DNA of 64,000 nt from Herminiimonas arsenicoxydans (GTDB lineage Bacteria; Pseudomonadota; Gammaproteobacteria; Burkholderiales; Burkholderiaceae_D), in assembly GCA_000026125.1 (NCBI GenBank), contig CU207211.1, forward strand, positions 2,108,001-2,172,000, given 5' to 3'. Under the pieces are notes generated by a model. It saw only the letters and a list, made by a program, of their open reading frames with translations. It ran no database searches and was not told the origin of the DNA. Shown in pieces: positions 33,873-44,729 of the stretch; the stretch's first letter is position 1; each line of letters opens with the position of its first letter. A program made the translations under genes and the position numbers.

Positions 33873-36800
33873 ATGTCTACACTCATCGCTTCTCTGCCCT
33901 TCTCCGGCTTCGCCGCCGAAGTCATCGCTACGGCCACGCCGCTACGCGATGCCATCACCAGCGCATATTTACGCGACGAAGCAAGCGCCGTACAGGATTT
34001 GCTGAAGCAGGCAAAGACCGATCCCGCATTGCAAGCCGCAAGCCTGACACTGGCGCGCCGTCTGGCAACAAGCATGCGCGCCAAACGCAGCCATTCCTCC
34101 GGCGTCGACGCATTGATGCATGAATTCTCGCTGTCATCTGAAGAAGGCGTGGCATTGATGTGCCTGGCTGAAGCGCTATTGCGCATTCCCGATCACGAGA
34201 CTGCAGACCGTTTGATCGCGGACAAGATCAGCAAGGGCGACTGGCAGCGACATCTGGGCGCATCGCCATCGCTGTTCGTCAATGCCGCTACCTGGGGATT
34301 GCTGGTGACCGGCAAACTGGTTGGCAACGTCAGCGAACAAAGCCTGGTCGCAGCACTGACACGCCTGATCAGCAAAGGCGGTGAGCCGCTGATCCGCAAA
34401 GGCGTGGATCTCGCGATGCGCATGCTCGGCAATCAATTCGTCGCCGGACGAACCATAGAAGAAGCGCTGGACAACAGCCGTGAACATGAAGCGCACGGCT
34501 ATCGCTACTCTTTCGACATGCTGGGCGAAGCTGCCATGACGGCAGCGGATGCCGCTACCTACTATCAATCCTACCTGTCGGCGATACACGCGATCGGCAA
34601 GTCCGGCAACGGTCGCGGTATCAGGAACGGCCCGGGAATTTCAGTCAAGCTGTCGGCATTGCATCCACGCTATGCCAGATCGCAGCGCATACGCGTCATG
34701 CAGGAAATGCTACCCCGCCTGAAAAACCTGGTGCTGCTGGCAAAGCAGTATGACATCGGCATCAACATCGATGCGGAAGAATCAGAACGTCTGGAACTGT
34801 CGCTGGATCTGATGGAGGCGCTGGCCTTCGCTCCGGAACTGGAGGGATTCGACGGCATCGGATTTGTCGTGCAGGCATATCAAAAACGTTGCCCCTACGT
34901 GATCGATTACCTGATCGATCTGTCGCATCACAGCAAGCGAAAATTCATGGTGCGTCTGGTCAAGGGCGCCTACTGGGATACGGAAATAAAGCGTGCGCAG
35001 GTCGACGGCTTGTCGGACTATCCGGTTTATACACGCAAGGCATATACCGATCTTTCTTATCTGGTGTGCGCACAAAAACTGCTGGCCGCCAACCAGGTTA
35101 TCTACCCGCAATTCGCCACGCATAACGCGTTGACACTGGCGACGATTTACAGTCATGCACAAGCGATGCACATCACCGATTACGAATTCCAGTGCCTGCA
35201 CGGCATGGGCGAAACCTTATACGACCAAATCGTTGGCACAGATCATTTGAACGTACCTTGCCGGATTTACGCTCCGGTCGGCACCCACGAAACACTGCTG
35301 GCATATCTGGTGCGGCGCCTGCTGGAAAACGGCGCCAATTCATCCTTTGTTAATCAGATTGTCGATGACAAGACAAGCATTGCCTCTTTGCTGCAGGATC
35401 CGATCGTACTCGCTACGCAAGCTGGCGGCAAGCCACATCCCGCTCTGGTCTTGCCGGTCGATTTATATGGCAGGCAAAGGCGCAATTCGGCAGGCATGGA
35501 TTTGAGCGATGAACATGTGCTGCGTCATCTCAGTGCCGCTTTAACTGCATGCAGCAAACAGCAATGGCATACACAGCCCCTGCCCGGCAACGCATCATCG
35601 ACTACCGTGGCAATCATGCGCAATCCAGCTGATCACAGCGACGTGCTCGGCACCGCCGTCGAGGCCAATGCCGATGACGTCGAACGTGCGCTGGCACTCG
35701 CGATAGCCGGCGCAGAAAAATGGCAAAAGACCGCGCCATCTGAACGTGCAGGCATCCTGCTAAACGCCGCTGAACTGTTCCAGCAGCACGCGCCGGAATT
35801 CATCGCACTGAGCGTACGGGAAGCAGGGAAAACCTTGCCGAACGCGATAGGCGAATTGCGGGAAACCATTGATTTTCTGCGCTATTACAGCGCGCAGATT
35901 ACGACAGCGCAAATGGAACAGGCATTAGGACTGGTAGCCTGCATCAGCCCGTGGAATTTTCCTTTGTCCATTTTTACCGGCCAACTCAGTGCGGCACTCG
36001 CAGCCGGCAATGCCGTATTAGCCAAGCCGGCCGAACAAACCCCGCTGATTGCCTTCCGCGCAGTGCAGCTAATGCATCAAGCCGGCGTACCGGAAGACGT
36101 TCTGCTTTTCCTGCCCGGCCGCGGCCAAACCACAGGTGCACAGCTGGTTGCCGATGCACGCGTATCCGGTGTCGTCTTTACCGGCTCCACACAAGTCGCA
36201 ACCATCATCCATCGCACACTGGCACAACGCAGCATGGCCGAAAGGCGCGATATTCCATTGATTGCAGAAACCGGCGGTCAGAATGCGATGATCGTTGACT
36301 CATCCGCCTTATGCGAGCAGGTCGTACGCGACGTCATTGCCTCCGCTTTCGATAGCGCCGGACAGCGCTGTTCTGCCTTGCGCGTGCTGTGTCTGCAAAC
36401 GGATATTGCAGAAAAAACCCTGAACATGCTGCATGGCGCATTTGAAGAATTGCAGACAGGCAGACCCGATCAACTGGCGACAGATGTCGGGCCGGTCATA
36501 GATGCAGAAGCGCAGCAACATCTGCGGGCTTATATAGAACAGGCTGGCCGCCGCGCGAAAAATATGAAACAGCTGGCGTTGCCGTCCACAGGCACGCAAG
36601 GCACTTTTGTTGCACCGTGCATCATTGAAATCGATCGCATGAGCGATCTGCAGCGCGAAGTATTCGGCCCCGTGCTGCACGTACTGCGCTATCGCCGCGA
36701 CGATCTTCCGCAACTGGTCCGCGATATCAATGCGACCGGCTTCGGGCTCACCCTGGGCGTACATTCCCGTATCGACGAAACCATCAACTACATCGTCGAT

Positions 36801-37547
36801 CACGCACGCGTCGGCAATATTTATGTGAATCGAAACATCATCGGTGCTGTCGTCGGCGTGCAACCCTTCGGTGGTGAAGGTTTATCAGGCACCGGCCCCA
36901 AGGCTGGCGGCCCGCTCTACATGAAGCGCCTGCAACAAGAAGTCGGCGCAATCCGCAATATGGAAAACAAGGATACGGAATTCACAGCGGAAACGCCGCA
37001 GATGCAGCTTGTCCTGGCAGAGTTATTGTCATGGAGTCTGGCACACAGACATCAGCAACTCAGCGATCTGATCCGTCATTACTCCAGCAATAGCCTGTAT
37101 GGAAAAGTTCTGCGTTTGCAAGGGCCAACCGGCGAACTGAATACCTTGCGTTTTGTCGCGCGCGGTTCGGTACTTTGCGTGGCAGAGACGGCCCCGGCAT
37201 TGCTGAATCAACTGGCCGCCGTATACGCAAGCGGCAATCAAGCCGTTTTATTTCAAAGCACGGCCATGCATGTACCTACGGATTTTCCTGCACGATTACG
37301 CGCCGGCATGACAATCATCGAGCATCAGCATGAGTGTCGTGACCTGAAGCTGGCCCTGCTTGAACGCGAGCAGCATGCGCTCGCCTTGCGCACGGCACTG
37401 GCGGCACGCGATGGCGCCATCGTGCCTGTCGTGACGACGAATTTTCAACAAGCGATTCCCCTATGGCGACTCATCAATGAACGCGCGTTATGCGTCAACA
37501 CGACGGCAGCCGGCGGCAATGCCAGTTTGATGACGATAGCAACTTGA
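33873..37547 (+). CDS. putA: Bifunctional proline dehydrogenase/P5C dehydrogenase PutA
   Basis: A 1224-aa flavoenzyme oxidising proline to glutamate. The proline dehydrogenase barrel spans about 190-500 (RGIRNGPGISVKLSALHP, FMVRLVKGAYWDTEIKRAQ). The aldehyde dehydrogenase domain spans about 580-1040 (ACISPWNFPLSIFTGQLSAA, IAETGGQNAMIVDSSA, and the catalytic Cys in DSAGQRCSALRVL). About 180 C-terminal residues form the extra conserved tail of long PutAs. The ribbon-helix-helix DNA-binding domain of E. coli PutA is absent, so it is not a self-repressor. The ATG at 33873 is preferred; an in-frame ATG at 33837 lacks a ribosome binding site. Confidence 0.95.
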   Translation: MSTLIASLPFSGFAAEVIATATPLRDAITSAYLRDEASAVQDLLKQAKTDPALQAASLTLARRLATSMRAKRSHSSGVDALMHEFSLSSEEGVALMCLAEALLRIPDHETADRLIADKISKGDWQRHLGASPSLFVNAATWGLLVTGKLVGNVSEQSLVAALTRLISKGGEPLIRKGVDLAMRMLGNQFVAGRTIEEALDNSREHEAHGYRYSFDMLGEAAMTAADAATYYQSYLSAIHAIGKSGNGRGIRNGPGISVKLSALHPRYARSQRIRVMQEMLPRLKNLVLLAKQYDIGINIDAEESERLELSLDLMEALAFAPELEGFDGIGFVVQAYQKRCPYVIDYLIDLSHHSKRKFMVRLVKGAYWDTEIKRAQVDGLSDYPVYTRKAYTDLSYLVCAQKLLAANQVIYPQFATHNALTLATIYSHAQAMHITDYEFQCLHGMGETLYDQIVGTDHLNVPCRIYAPVGTHETLLAYLVRRLLENGANSSFVNQIVDDKTSIASLLQDPIVLATQAGGKPHPALVLPVDLYGRQRRNSAGMDLSDEHVLRHLSAALTACSKQQWHTQPLPGNASSTTVAIMRNPADHSDVLGTAVEANADDVERALALAIAGAEKWQKTAPSERAGILLNAAELFQQHAPEFIALSVREAGKTLPNAIGELRETIDFLRYYSAQITTAQMEQALGLVACISPWNFPLSIFTGQLSAALAAGNAVLAKPAEQTPLIAFRAVQLMHQAGVPEDVLLFLPGRGQTTGAQLVADARVSGVVFTGSTQVATIIHRTLAQRSMAERRDIPLIAETGGQNAMIVDSSALCEQVVRDVIASAFDSAGQRCSALRVLCLQTDIAEKTLNMLHGAFEELQTGRPDQLATDVGPVIDAEAQQHLRAYIEQAGRRAKNMKQLALPSTGTQGTFVAPCIIEIDRMSDLQREVFGPVLHVLRYRRDDLPQLVRDINATGFGLTLGVHSRIDETINYIVDHARVGNIYVNRNIIGAVVGVQPFGGEGLSGTGPKAGGPLYMKRLQQEVGAIRNMENKDTEFTAETPQMQLVLAELLSWSLAHRHQQLSDLIRHYSSNSLYGKVLRLQGPTGELNTLRFVARGSVLCVAETAPALLNQLAAVYASGNQAVLFQSTAMHVPTDFPARLRAGMTIIEHQHECRDLKLALLEREQHALALRTALAARDGAIVPVVTTNFQQAIPLWRLINERALCVNTTAAGGNASLMTIAT

Positions 37548-37593
37548 TCGTCCAACATGATGAATGCATGATTTCAACAAAGAGGAGAGCGCA

Positions 37594-37980
37594 ATGACTA
37601 TCCATCTTGATCATCTTACGGTGCCGGCGCGCGACAAACTAGCGTCGGCCAAACGGCTGGCCGAACTGCTGGGAGTACCGTGCTCGGGAACAGGTATCGG
37701 CCCCTTCGCTCCGGTTTATGTCAGCGATAGCCTGACGCTGGATTTTGATGAGTGGATAGATCCGGTTCCGATGCTGCATTACTGTTTTCGCGTGGAGCAA
37801 GAAGCGTTCGATGCCATCCTCGAACGCATCAAGGCAGCAGGCATTCCTTACCGCAGCAGCGTACATGGAAGAACTGATTTTCAAATCGATACCACTCACG
37901 GTGGCAGCATCGTGTATTGGAATGAGCCCGATGGGCATCAATGGGAAATGCTGACTGTCAGCTATGCACGTCCAGTCTGA
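37594..37980 (+). CDS. VOC (glyoxalase/bleomycin resistance fold) protein
   Basis: A 128-aa single vicinal-oxygen-chelate domain (IHLDHLTVPARDKLASAKRL, then FAPVYVSDSLTLDFDEW and DTTHGGSIVYWNEPDGHQW). Metal ligands are plausible (His near residue 5, a Glu near the C-terminus), but the substrate is unknown. An AGAGGAG ribosome binding site precedes the ATG. It follows putA by 46 bp and may be co-transcribed. It ends before a bidirectional terminator shared with clpB. Confidence 0.8.
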   Translation: MTIHLDHLTVPARDKLASAKRLAELLGVPCSGTGIGPFAPVYVSDSLTLDFDEWIDPVPMLHYCFRVEQEAFDAILERIKAAGIPYRSSVHGRTDFQIDTTHGGSIVYWNEPDGHQWEMLTVSYARPV

Positions 37981-38000
37981 GCATTGAAAAGAGCCTGTAA

Positions 38001-38037
38001 AAAAAGCCCGCCATGTTAGCTACATGACGGGCTTTTT
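38001..38037. terminator. Bidirectional terminator between VOC gene and clpB
   Basis: Stem AGCCCGCCATGT/ACATGACGGGCT with one mismatch, flanked by A- and T-runs, so it can stop transcription from both convergent genes. Confidence 0.88.
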
Positions 38038-38039
38038 CA

Positions 38040-40622
38040 TTACTGCGCTTTGGCGAACTCCAGTTCGCCATTTTTCACATCAACCGAAATCACATCCTTG
38101 GGCCCGAACTTTCCTTCCAGGATCGCCTTGGACAAGGGATTTTCAATCTGCTGCTGAATCGCACGCTTCAACGGACGTGCGCCATACACAGGATCGAAGC
38201 CGGCTTCTGCGATTTTCTGCAATGCATCTTCCGATACATCCATAGACATATCCATACGTGCCAGACGTTGTTCCAGCGTGTGCAGCTGGATCTTGGCAAT
38301 CGCGCCGATGTTTTTCTCATCAAGCGCGTGGAACACCACGATCTCGTCGATACGGTTGATGAATTCGGGACGGAAATGCGACTGCACTTCCGCCATCACC
38401 GCCATCTTGATCAATGCCGGCTCGTTGCCTTCCATCGCCTGAATCTTGTGCGAACCCAGATTCGATGTCATCACGATGACGGTGTTCTTGAAGTCGACGG
38501 TACGGCCTTGTCCATCCGTCATGCGGCCATCGTCCAGCACTTGCAGCAGGACGTTGAACACATCGGGATGCGCCTTCTCGATTTCGTCGAGCAGGATCAC
38601 GCAGTACGGTTTGCGCCGCACGGCTTCGGTCAGATAGCCGCCTTCTTCATAGCCGACATAACCCGGCGGCGCACCGATCAGGCGGGCCACCGAATGCTTC
38701 TCCATGAATTCGCTCATGTCGATGCGGACCAGCGAATCTTCTGTATCGAACAGGAAGGAAGCCAGCGCCTTGCACAACTCGGTTTTACCGACACCGGTTG
38801 GGCCGAGGAACATGAAGGAGCCGTAAGGACGATCCGGATCGCCGAGACCCGCGCGCGAACGACGAATCGCATCCGACACGGCAACAATTGCTTCATGCTG
38901 ACCGACCACGCGCTTGTGCAATGCGTCTTCCATCTGCAGCAGCTTCTCGCGTTCGCCCTGCATCATGCGCGAAACAGGAATACCGGTTGCGCGCGAAACA
39001 ACTTCGGCGATTTCTTCCGCACCGACCTGGGTGCGTACGAGTTGCGGTTTGCCTGCGCTGGCTTCGCCAGTGACAGCATTCTTCAGTTGCGCTTCCAGTT
39101 CCGGCAGTGTTTTGTACTGCAGTTCAGACACACGCTGCCAGTCGCTTTGACGCGTGGCTTCTTCCATCTGCAGACGGGCTTTCTCTATCGCTTCCTTGAT
39201 GTGCTGGCTGCCTTGCGCAGCGGATTTCTCGGCTTTCCAGATTTCTTCCAGATCGGCATATTCACGCCCGAGTTTTTCGATTTCCTCTTCAATCAGGGCC
39301 AGACGTTTTTGCGATGCTTCGTCTTTCTCTTTCCTGATCGCTTCGCGTTCTATCTTCAGTTGAATGACGCGTCTATCCAGCCGATCCATGACTTCCGGCT
39401 TGGAATCGATCTCGATCTTGATCTTGGCCGCCGCTTCATCGATCAGGTCAATCGCCTTGTCAGGCAGAAAGCGGTCGGTAATGTAGCGATGCGACAGTTC
39501 TGCGGCAGCGACGATGGCCGGATCCGTGATGTCGACACCATGATGGACTTCGTATTTTTCCTGCAGGCCGCGCAGGATGGCGATAGTCGCTTCCACCGTT
39601 GGCTCATCCACGAGCACTTTTTGAAAGCGGCGTTCCAGCGCGGCATCTTTCTCGATGTATTTGCGGTATTCGTCCAGCGTGGTCGCGCCGACGCAGTGCA
39701 GTTCGCCACGCGCCAATGCCGGCTTGAGCATATTGCCGGCATCCATTGCGCCTTCTGCCTTGCCGGCTCCCACCAGCGTATGCATTTCGTCGATGAAGAC
39801 AATGGTCTGGCCTTCGTCCTCCGCAAGTTCGGTCAACACCGCTTTCAGGCGTTCTTCAAACTCGCCGCGATATTTGGCGCCCGCCAGCAGCGATGCCATG
39901 TCAAGCGACAGCACGCGTTTTCCCTTGAGGCTTTCAGGCACTTCGCCGTTGACGATGCGTTGTGCCAAACCTTCAACGATGGCGGTTTTGCCCACGCCTG
40001 GTTCACCGATCAATACCGGATTGTTTTTGGAGCGACGTTGCAGGATCTGGATGGTGCGGCGGATTTCATCATCGCGGCCGATGACCGGATCGAGCTTGCC
40101 GATACGTGCGCGCTCGGTCAGGTCCATCGTGTATTTTTTGAGCGCTTCGCGCTGGCCTTCGCCTTCGGCGGAATCGACTTTCGAGCTGCCGCGCACCGCC
40201 TTGATCGCGGCTTGCAGCGCCTTGCGCGTCAAACCGTTCTCGCGCGCGATCTTGCCGGCCTCGGACTTGTCTTCGGTCAGTGCCAGCAAAAGCATTTCCG
40301 TGGCGATGAACTCGTCGCCGTGCATCTGCGATTCTTTGTCCGCCAGATTCAGGAGCGCAGTCAGATCACGGCTGATCTGCACCTGGCCACCAGTGCCTGA
40401 GACTTTGGGCAGGCGCTCCAGTGCACTTTTCAGCGCTGTCACCATGCCATTGATGTTGGCCCCCGCGCGTTGCAGCAACGAGCGCGTGCTGCTGTCGTCC
40501 TGGCTCAGCAGTGCGACAAGTACGTGGACTGGTTCTATGTATTGGTTATCGTTGCCGACTGCATGGCTCTGGGCATCGGCGAGGGCTTCTTGCAACTTGG
40601 TGGTCAATTTATCGAGACGCAT
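38040..40622 (-). CDS. clpB: ATP-dependent disaggregase ClpB
   Basis: An 860-aa Hsp100 chaperone. The N-domain begins [18 protein letters not shown]. The first AAA+ module has Walker [16 protein letters not shown] (about 203-217). A coiled-coil middle domain (about 410-520, rich in Glu/Lys/Arg) separates it from the second module, with Walker [16 protein letters not shown] near 605. ClpB dissolves aggregates with DnaK. The start at 40622 follows an AAGGAG site. A heat-shock (sigma-32) promoter is expected but not assigned here. Confidence 0.97.
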   Translation of the reverse strand: MRLDKLTTKLQEALADAQSHAVGNDNQYIEPVHVLVALLSQDDSSTRSLLQRAGANINGMVTALKSALERLPKVSGTGGQVQISRDLTALLNLADKESQMHGDEFIATEMLLLALTEDKSEAGKIARENGLTRKALQAAIKAVRGSSKVDSAEGEGQREALKKYTMDLTERARIGKLDPVIGRDDEIRRTIQILQRRSKNNPVLIGEPGVGKTAIVEGLAQRIVNGEVPESLKGKRVLSLDMASLLAGAKYRGEFEERLKAVLTELAEDEGQTIVFIDEMHTLVGAGKAEGAMDAGNMLKPALARGELHCVGATTLDEYRKYIEKDAALERRFQKVLVDEPTVEATIAILRGLQEKYEVHHGVDITDPAIVAAAELSHRYITDRFLPDKAIDLIDEAAAKIKIEIDSKPEVMDRLDRRVIQLKIEREAIRKEKDEASQKRLALIEEEIEKLGREYADLEEIWKAEKSAAQGSQHIKEAIEKARLQMEEATRQSDWQRVSELQYKTLPELEAQLKNAVTGEASAGKPQLVRTQVGAEEIAEVVSRATGIPVSRMMQGEREKLLQMEDALHKRVVGQHEAIVAVSDAIRRSRAGLGDPDRPYGSFMFLGPTGVGKTELCKALASFLFDTEDSLVRIDMSEFMEKHSVARLIGAPPGYVGYEEGGYLTEAVRRKPYCVILLDEIEKAHPDVFNVLLQVLDDGRMTDGQGRTVDFKNTVIVMTSNLGSHKIQAMEGNEPALIKMAVMAEVQSHFRPEFINRIDEIVVFHALDEKNIGAIAKIQLHTLEQRLARMDMSMDVSEDALQKIAEAGFDPVYGARPLKRAIQQQIENPLSKAILEGKFGPKDVISVDVKNGELEFAKAQ

Positions 40623-40755
40623 TGCATTTCTCCTTCGGTAAATCATTGATGCAGAGGGAAATTGGGTCTATCCGACCTTTTTTCAAGTATGGCATTGCAC
40701 CATATGCAACGAGTGTGACGAAAATCTCAGGCGCATGGTTTGCGCTAAATCAAAT

Positions 40756-41148
40756 TCAGGTAAATGCTTTATAGGTGGCAAAGCCTGCAATGCAGAACAG
40801 AATCGAGCCTAGCAGATGCAGCATCGTGTGCCCCAGCGCCCACAAATAATCGCCGCGTTGCAGCAAGAGAACTGCTTCGGCAGAAAAGGTGGAAAAGGTC
40901 GTCAGCCCACCGAGAATGCCCGTAACCGCAAACAGGCGCCATTCCGGCGGCACGTCTGGATGGCCTGTAAAGAAAGCGACGGCAATCCCGACCAGGTAAC
41001 CGCCGCCCAGATTGGCCATCAGCGTTCCTAATGGAATATTGGCATTCAGCGGATTGAACCAAACGCTCAAGCCCCAGCGCAACCACGCGCCAAGTGCCGC
41101 GCCGAAGCCGATGGCCAGCCAGCTCACGGCGTGCCTTCTCCATGCCAT
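40756..41148 (-). CDS. crcB: Fluoride exporter CrcB/Fluc
   Basis: A 130-aa small membrane protein with four hydrophobic helices. The hallmark motifs are GAALGAWLRWGLS at the N-terminus, GTLMANLGGGYLVG (about 41-54) with the conserved Asn, and GILGGLTTFSTFSAE (about 77-91) with the phenylalanine-box. Fluc proteins form dual-topology dimeric fluoride channels. It overlaps the end of moaE by 25 bases, so it is translated with the molybdopterin genes; no fluoride riboswitch has room to precede it. Confidence 0.93.
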   Translation of the reverse strand: MAWRRHAVSWLAIGFGAALGAWLRWGLSVWFNPLNANIPLGTLMANLGGGYLVGIAVAFFTGHPDVPPEWRLFAVTGILGGLTTFSTFSAEAVLLLQRGDYLWALGHTMLHLLGSILFCIAGFATYKAFT

Positions 41149-41588
41149 TTCGCCTGTGCCGTATCGTCACTTTCCCGCGCGTCTACCCAGCGCGCACCGT
41201 CAGGCGTTTGCTCTTTTTTCCAGAATGGCGCTTCTGTTTTCAGGTAATCGATGATGAACTCGCAGGCGGAAAACGCTTCGCCGCGATGCGCAGACGTCAC
41301 GGCCACCAGTACGATCTGTTCCAGCGGCAGCAAAGGGCCTATGCGATGAATCACCAATGCATCAAAAATCGGCCAGCGTGACTTGGCTTGCTCAACGATA
41401 TTCTGCAATGCTTTTTCCGTCATGCCGGGATAGTGCTCCAGCTCCATCTCGGCCACGCTGGCGCCATCGTTCATGTCACGTACGGTGCCGATGAAAGTAA
41501 CGACAGCGCCGACCTGCGGGCAGTTCGCACGCAAGTCCGCCACTTCCTTGCTGACATCGAAATCTTCGGTTTGTACGCGTATCGCCAT
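41124..41588 (-). CDS. moaE: Molybdopterin synthase large subunit MoaE
   Basis: A 154-aa catalytic subunit. Family landmarks are VGAVVTFIGTVRDMNDGASV (about 27-46), LELEHYPGMTEKALQNI, HRIGPLLPLEQIVLVAVTSAHRGEAFSAC, and IDYLKTEAPFWKKE with the active-site Lys residues. With MoaD it converts cPMP to molybdopterin. It follows moaD by 64 bp. Confidence 0.96.
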   Translation of the reverse strand: MAIRVQTEDFDVSKEVADLRANCPQVGAVVTFIGTVRDMNDGASVAEMELEHYPGMTEKALQNIVEQAKSRWPIFDALVIHRIGPLLPLEQIVLVAVTSAHRGEAFSACEFIIDYLKTEAPFWKKEQTPDGARWVDARESDDTAQAKWHGEGTP

Positions 41589-41652
41589 GCTGATTTACTC
41601 CGTATTGCTCATTTGCTTATTGCTTATTGCTTGCTGCAATAAGCTGCCGCAT

Positions 41653-41910
41653 TCAGCCGCCGGTGACAGGCGGGAAGAAAGCCACTTCGCCGCCATCCGC
41701 TATCGGCGTCGCTGCATTGGTCATTTCCTGATCATAGGCCATCCGCAATGAACGGCCATCTGCCAGCGCTTCAGCCCATACCCCGCCGCGTTGCTGCAAA
41801 AATACGCGCACATCGCCAACGGTCGCCACACTCTCCGGCACCGTAATCGACTCTTGCGTCACACCCAGCGCTTCACGCACGCTGGCAAAAAACCTGAGTT
41901 GAATTTTCAT
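41653..41910 (-). CDS. moaD: Molybdopterin synthase sulfur carrier MoaD
   Basis: An 85-aa ubiquitin-fold protein ending in the required Gly-Gly (VTGG), which is thiocarboxylated and donates sulfur for the dithiolene of molybdopterin. It starts KIQLRFFASVREALG. It lies between moeA (20 bp upstream) and moaE. Confidence 0.95.
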   Translation of the reverse strand: MKIQLRFFASVREALGVTQESITVPESVATVGDVRVFLQQRGGVWAEALADGRSLRMAYDQEMTNAATPIADGGEVAFFPPVTGG

Positions 41911-41930
41911 ATTGCTTTACTCGTAATGGA

Positions 41931-43184
41931 TCAATGCATCAAATCGCTGAATGAAATAAAGCGCACGATATCGCCTTGCGCAATCGCCCTGCCCGGCGGA
42001 TTATCGATCAGGCCATCGCCCCACACGGTGGAAGTCAGCACGCCGGAACTCTGGTTGGGGAACAGGTCGAGGCCGCCTTCCGTATTGATTTTCGCACGTA
42101 AAAATTCGTTGCGTCGATCGCCTTTCGGCAAATTGAAATCGGCCCGCATGGCATATGCCCGTGGCGCCACATCCTGCACGCCTTGCAGCCTGAGAATAAA
42201 CGGACGCACAAACAGCAGAAAGGTGACAAAACTCGAAACCGGATTGCCGGGCAAGCCGAGGAAGAATGCCGTGTCGTTTTCCTTACCGGATTTTTCTGCG
42301 CGATAGACTTCGCCGAACGCCAGCGGCTTGCCCGGCTTGACGGCGATCTGCCACATATTCAAATGCCCTTCGGCTTCGACTGCCGGCTTGATGTGATCTT
42401 CTTCACCCACCGACACCCCACCGGAGGTGATGATCAAATCGTGCTCGGCTGCCGCCCGGCGCAAGGTATCGCGCGTCGCAGCCAGCGTGTCCGGCACGAT
42501 GCCGTAATCGGTAATATCGCAGCCCAGATTTTCCAGCAGGCCGCGCAGAGTGAATTTGTTGGAGTTGTAAATCGCGCCCGGCTTGAGTACATCGCCCGGC
42601 ATCGCCAGTTCATCGCCGGTAAAAAAGACGGCAACGCGCAATTTGCGCACCACCGGCAATGTCGCCAGACCCACCGACGCGGCAAGGCCGATTTCCTGTG
42701 CGCGCAAGCGCTGGCCGGCATGCAGAATCTCGCTGCCGGCGCGAATATCTTCGCCAGCGCGCCGTATCCATTCGCCCGATTGCGGCGCATGCTTGACGGT
42801 CACCAGATCGTCGGCGCCCTCTTTCGAGGCGACACACACTTCCTGCATCACGACGGCATCTGCGCCTTGCGGAATCATCGCGCCGGTAAAAATACGGGCG
42901 GCACAACCAGCTTCCAGAGGCTGACCGACATGTCCGGCCGGTATGCGCTGGCTGACGCGCAGCACGGCCGCACCGCTGACGCAGTCGGCAGCTCGCACCG
43001 CATAACCGTCCATTGAAGTGTTGTCCACCGGCGGCACATCCAGTTGCGAGCTTTGCGCTACGGCAAGAATGCGCCCGTTCGCTTCCAGCGTGGACAGCGT
43101 TTGCGTCACCGTAATCTTCCTTGCGGAAGAAAGCAGGAAGGCCAGTGCTTCTGCAACGCTCAACAGCGGTTTTGGTTCATTCAT
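41931..43184 (-). CDS. moeA: Molybdopterin molybdotransferase MoeA
   Basis: A 417-aa MoeA. The start at 43184 gives the family-typical beginning EPKPLLSVAEALAFLLSSA; the frame runs 20 codons further upstream through a repetitive His/Leu stretch that is not credible. Conserved motifs include DNTSMDGYAV (about 60-69), RIFTGAMIPQGADAVV, IITSGGVSVGEEDHIKPA (about 240-257) and FFLGLPGNPVSSFVTFLLFV. It inserts molybdate into adenylylated molybdopterin. It heads the moa block and follows thrC by 84 bp. Confidence 0.95.
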   Translation of the reverse strand: MNEPKPLLSVAEALAFLLSSARKITVTQTLSTLEANGRILAVAQSSQLDVPPVDNTSMDGYAVRAADCVSGAAVLRVSQRIPAGHVGQPLEAGCAARIFTGAMIPQGADAVVMQEVCVASKEGADDLVTVKHAPQSGEWIRRAGEDIRAGSEILHAGQRLRAQEIGLAASVGLATLPVVRKLRVAVFFTGDELAMPGDVLKPGAIYNSNKFTLRGLLENLGCDITDYGIVPDTLAATRDTLRRAAAEHDLIITSGGVSVGEEDHIKPAVEAEGHLNMWQIAVKPGKPLAFGEVYRAEKSGKENDTAFFLGLPGNPVSSFVTFLLFVRPFILRLQGVQDVAPRAYAMRADFNLPKGDRRNEFLRAKINTEGGLDLFPNQSSGVLTSTVWGDGLIDNPPGRAIAQGDIVRFISFSDLMH

Positions 43185-43268
43185 GCTCGGCTCGATAATC
43201 TGGTGATGAATCTGGTGATGAAGCGATTGTAAATGCAGGTGCAATCAGCTGCAGAACGCGCCCTGATT

Positions 43269-44729
43269 TTACAAACCGGTATGCGCGGTGATGAACGCTT
43301 TCATCTTCTCGATATCCTTCGTCATCACTTCAAAACGCTGCGGCAAATCCTCGATATTTTCGAAACCGGCCGGACGTTCGGCATCGCGGCCCAGCGCTTC
43401 GCGTATGGTTTCATTGAATTTGGCAGGCAAGGCGGTTTCCAGCACGATCATCGTGATGCCCGGCGTCAGGTGTTCGCGCGCAACCTTGACGCCATCCGCA
43501 GTGTGCGTGTCTATCATCAGATCGTACTTGGCGTGCAGGTCGCGTATCGTGGCCAGGCGGTCTGCATGCGTCGATTTGCCGGAAACAAAACCGAACTGCG
43601 CAATGTTCTTGAACTCGTCGCCATCGCTGCCCGGCTTGCCGGACAGGTCGAATCCGCCGTGCGTTTCCACTTTCTGGAACAGGGCGCGCACGCGCGCGCC
43701 ATCGCGACCCAGCAAATCGAACACGAAACGCTCGAAGTTCGATGCCTTGCTGATATCCATGCTCGGACTGGTGGTGTGATAGGTTTCAGCCGATTTGCGC
43801 ACGCGATACACGCCGGTGCGGAAAAACTCGTCGAGCACATCGTTCTCGTTGGTCGCGGCCACCAATTGGTGAATGGGCAAACCCATCATGCGCGCGATGT
43901 GACCGGCGCAGATATTGCCGAAATTACCCGATGGCACAGTGAACGATACCTTCTGTTCATTGCTGGTGGTGGCGCTCAGGTAGCCACGGAAATAGTAGAT
44001 CACTTGCGCCACCACGCGCGCCCAGTTGATCGAATTGACGGTGCCGATTTTCTGCTGCTGCTTGAACGCATGATCGTTGGAGACGGCCTTGACCATATCC
44101 TGGCAATCGTCGAACACGCCGTCGACGGCAATATTGAAAATGTTCGGATCCTGCAGGCTGAACATCTGCGCAGTCTGAAAGGCGCTCATTTTCTTGTGCG
44201 GCGACAGCATGAAGACGCGTATGCCCTTCTTGCCGCGCATCGCATATTCTGCCGCGCTGCCGGTATCGCCGGACGTGGCGCCGAAAATATTCAGTTCCGC
44301 ATGTTGTTTGGCCAGCGTGTACTCGAACAGATTGCCGAGCAATTGCATCGCCATGTCCTTGAAGGCCAGCGTCGGGCCATTCGACAAGGCCTGCAGCATC
44401 AGTTTGCTGCCGTCTTTTTCCTCTACCAGACGCAAAGGCGTAATGCGTGCAGCTTCTTCGCCGTGGCGCACATTGCGATATACGTCTGCGGTATAGGTTT
44501 TGTGCACCAGCGCATGCAAATCCGCTTCCGGAATATCGGTAGCGAATTTTTTCAGCACTTCAAACGCCAGATCGGGGTAGGACAACGTACGCCACACATC
44601 GAGTTCTGCACCCGTCACTTGCGGATATTCAGCCGGCAGATACAGTCCGCCATCGGGCGCCAGGCCGCCAAGCAGGATATGGGAAAAAGACTGGGGGGCG
44701 GACGCACCGCGGGTCGAGATATATTGCAT
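43269..44729 (-). CDS. thrC: Threonine synthase
   Basis: A 486-aa PLP enzyme making threonine from O-phosphohomoserine. The start MQYISTRGASAPQSFSHIL is the family start. The PLP lysine lies in GPTLAFKDMAMQLLG (about 110-125), with the phosphate loop GATSGDTGSAAEYAM following. It belongs to the long form shared with E. coli and yeast. It is the third gene after the aminotransferase and hom, but a hairpin terminator lies between hom and thrC. Confidence 0.96.
   Translation of the reverse strand: MQYISTRGASAPQSFSHILLGGLAPDGGLYLPAEYPQVTGAELDVWRTLSYPDLAFEVLKKFATDIPEADLHALVHKTYTADVYRNVRHGEEAARITPLRLVEEKDGSKLMLQALSNGPTLAFKDMAMQLLGNLFEYTLAKQHAELNIFGATSGDTGSAAEYAMRGKKGIRVFMLSPHKKMSAFQTAQMFSLQDPNIFNIAVDGVFDDCQDMVKAVSNDHAFKQQQKIGTVNSINWARVVAQVIYYFRGYLSATTSNEQKVSFTVPSGNFGNICAGHIARMMGLPIHQLVAATNENDVLDEFFRTGVYRVRKSAETYHTTSPSMDISKASNFERFVFDLLGRDGARVRALFQKVETHGGFDLSGKPGSDGDEFKNIAQFGFVSGKSTHADRLATIRDLHAKYDLMIDTHTADGVKVAREHLTPGITMIVLETALPAKFNETIREALGRDAERPAGFENIEDLPQRFEVMTKDIEKMKAFITAHTGL

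Noticed and set aside
38268..40400. A 710-codon open frame on the plus strand, opposite clpB
   Set aside because: It mirrors the codon structure of clpB, has no recognisable domain and no ribosome binding site. Long antisense frames are common opposite well-conserved genes of this base composition.
40623..41148. A fluoride riboswitch controlling crcB
   Set aside because: The crcB start lies inside moaE, leaving no leader for a riboswitch, and no such motif was seen.
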